NCBI RefSeq assembly: GCF_029867415.1
Contig: NC_081183.1
Coordinates: 54,634,336 to 54,698,335 of the forward strand
Origin: Vicia villosa
Lineage: Eukaryota > Streptophyta > Magnoliopsida > Fabales > Fabaceae
Length of the DNA stretch: 64,000 nt
Reading direction: 5' to 3'
This document shows positions 63,723-64,000 of this stretch, one piece after another. Below the pieces are notes generated by a model, which saw nothing but the letters and a program-made list of their open reading frames with translations, was not told where the DNA came from and ran no database searches. Within the stretch, counting starts at the first letter, position 1. Each line of letters starts with the position of its first letter. The translations under genes and the position numbers were made by a program.

Positions 63723-64000
63723 CACGCTACGGTTGTATCTCTTTTTCAAAGTCTAACTAAGGTTAGCAATTTGGCGGAGTCGTCTACGGATGGTTTCTTC
63801 CTTATGGAGCCACGCTACGGTTGTGTCTTCTTTTTCAAAGTCTAACTAAGGTTAGCAATTTGGCGGAGTCGTATACGGATGGTTTCTTCCTTATGGAACC
63901 ACGCTACGGTTGTGTCTTCTTTTTCAAAGTCTAACTAAGGTTAGCAATTTGGCGGAGTCGTCTACGGATGGTTTCTTCCTTGTGAAGCCACGCTACGGTT
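63723..64000. repeat. 88-89 bp tandem repeat running off the window
   Basis: Units start at CACGCTACGG at 63723, 63811, 63900 and 63989 (spacing 88, 89, 89). Units are nearly identical. The array continues past 64000, so its length is unknown. Confidence 0.95.

Larger units (their letters stand above)
47225..64000 (+). mobile_element. Ogre retrotransposon (Ty3/gypsy, Tat lineage), 3' LTR outside window
   Basis: Order: 4.4-kb LTR, tRNA-Arg primer site, ORF1, gag-protease, intron, RT-RNase H-second RNase H-integrase, long 3' region. ORF1 before gag, a tRNA-Arg site and an intron between protease and RT are the published Ogre hallmarks. It inserted into the SIRE-like pol gene; AGTTC (47220-47224) is one half of the target duplication. 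Stops in ORF1, gag and pol plus a one-base loss in RT show that this copy is not autonomous. Confidence 0.93.

Overview
This is nuclear DNA from a plant, most likely a legume of the pea/vetch group (tribe Fabeae). The evidence is one intron-rich host gene with GT-AG introns, very AT-rich non-coding DNA, and dense nested LTR retrotransposons that include an Ogre-type Ty3/gypsy element (tRNA-Arg primer site, extra ORF before gag, intron inside pol). The assignment to legumes is an inference from element types; no database search was possible.

Layout. (1) 1-10431: the only recognisable host gene, a CLU/TPR protein of the TSS / REDUCED CHLOROPLAST COVERAGE family, on the + strand. I can follow 21 exons from 2028 to the stop codon at 9800 (5235 nt, exactly 1744 codons plus stop). 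The short first coding exon is not visible. (2) 10432-32593: an old Ty1/copia element on the - strand (target duplication AGACT), blown up to 22 kb by four later insertions. A solo LTR at 11493-15046 (duplication GATCC) sits in its RT gene and carries a SIRE/Maximus-like solo LTR at 13701-14838 (duplication ATAAG). An Ogre-like solo LTR at 18178-32170 sits just inside its gag start and carries a young 10.3-kb non-autonomous element at 18466-28795 (duplication TACAG). (3) 33152-38226: a long TA microsatellite that received a FAR1-type Mutator-like transposon with 167-bp inverted repeats (33309-37861) and a 215-bp fold-back MITE (37931-38145). (4) 38227-41478: decayed non-coding DNA ending in a primer-binding site and partial LTR of another copia-like element. 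(5) 41479-47224: the 3' part of a SIRE/Maximus-like copia element on the - strand, with an extra env-position ORF. (6) 47225-64000: an Ogre element on the + strand that inserted into the SIRE-like pol gene: 5' LTR, primer site, ORF1, gag-protease, intron, RT/RNase H/integrase, and a long structured 3' region. Its 3' LTR lies beyond the window.

How the parts relate. The host gene looks intact over the visible exons, and the transposon nest begins about 630 bp after its stop codon. All transposon coding regions carry at least one stop or frameshift, so none looks autonomous. The 10.3-kb non-autonomous element shares its primer site and LTR-end organisation with the Ogre element and was probably mobilised by Ogre-type enzymes. 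The most novel-looking signals are a pair of hairpins just after the Ogre pol gene with the same inner stem-loop but different, perfectly paired outer stems; a copy of the primer-binding motif inside the LTR end of three different Ogre-like LTRs; and the coding-free Ogre-like element with a ~30-copy tandem array.
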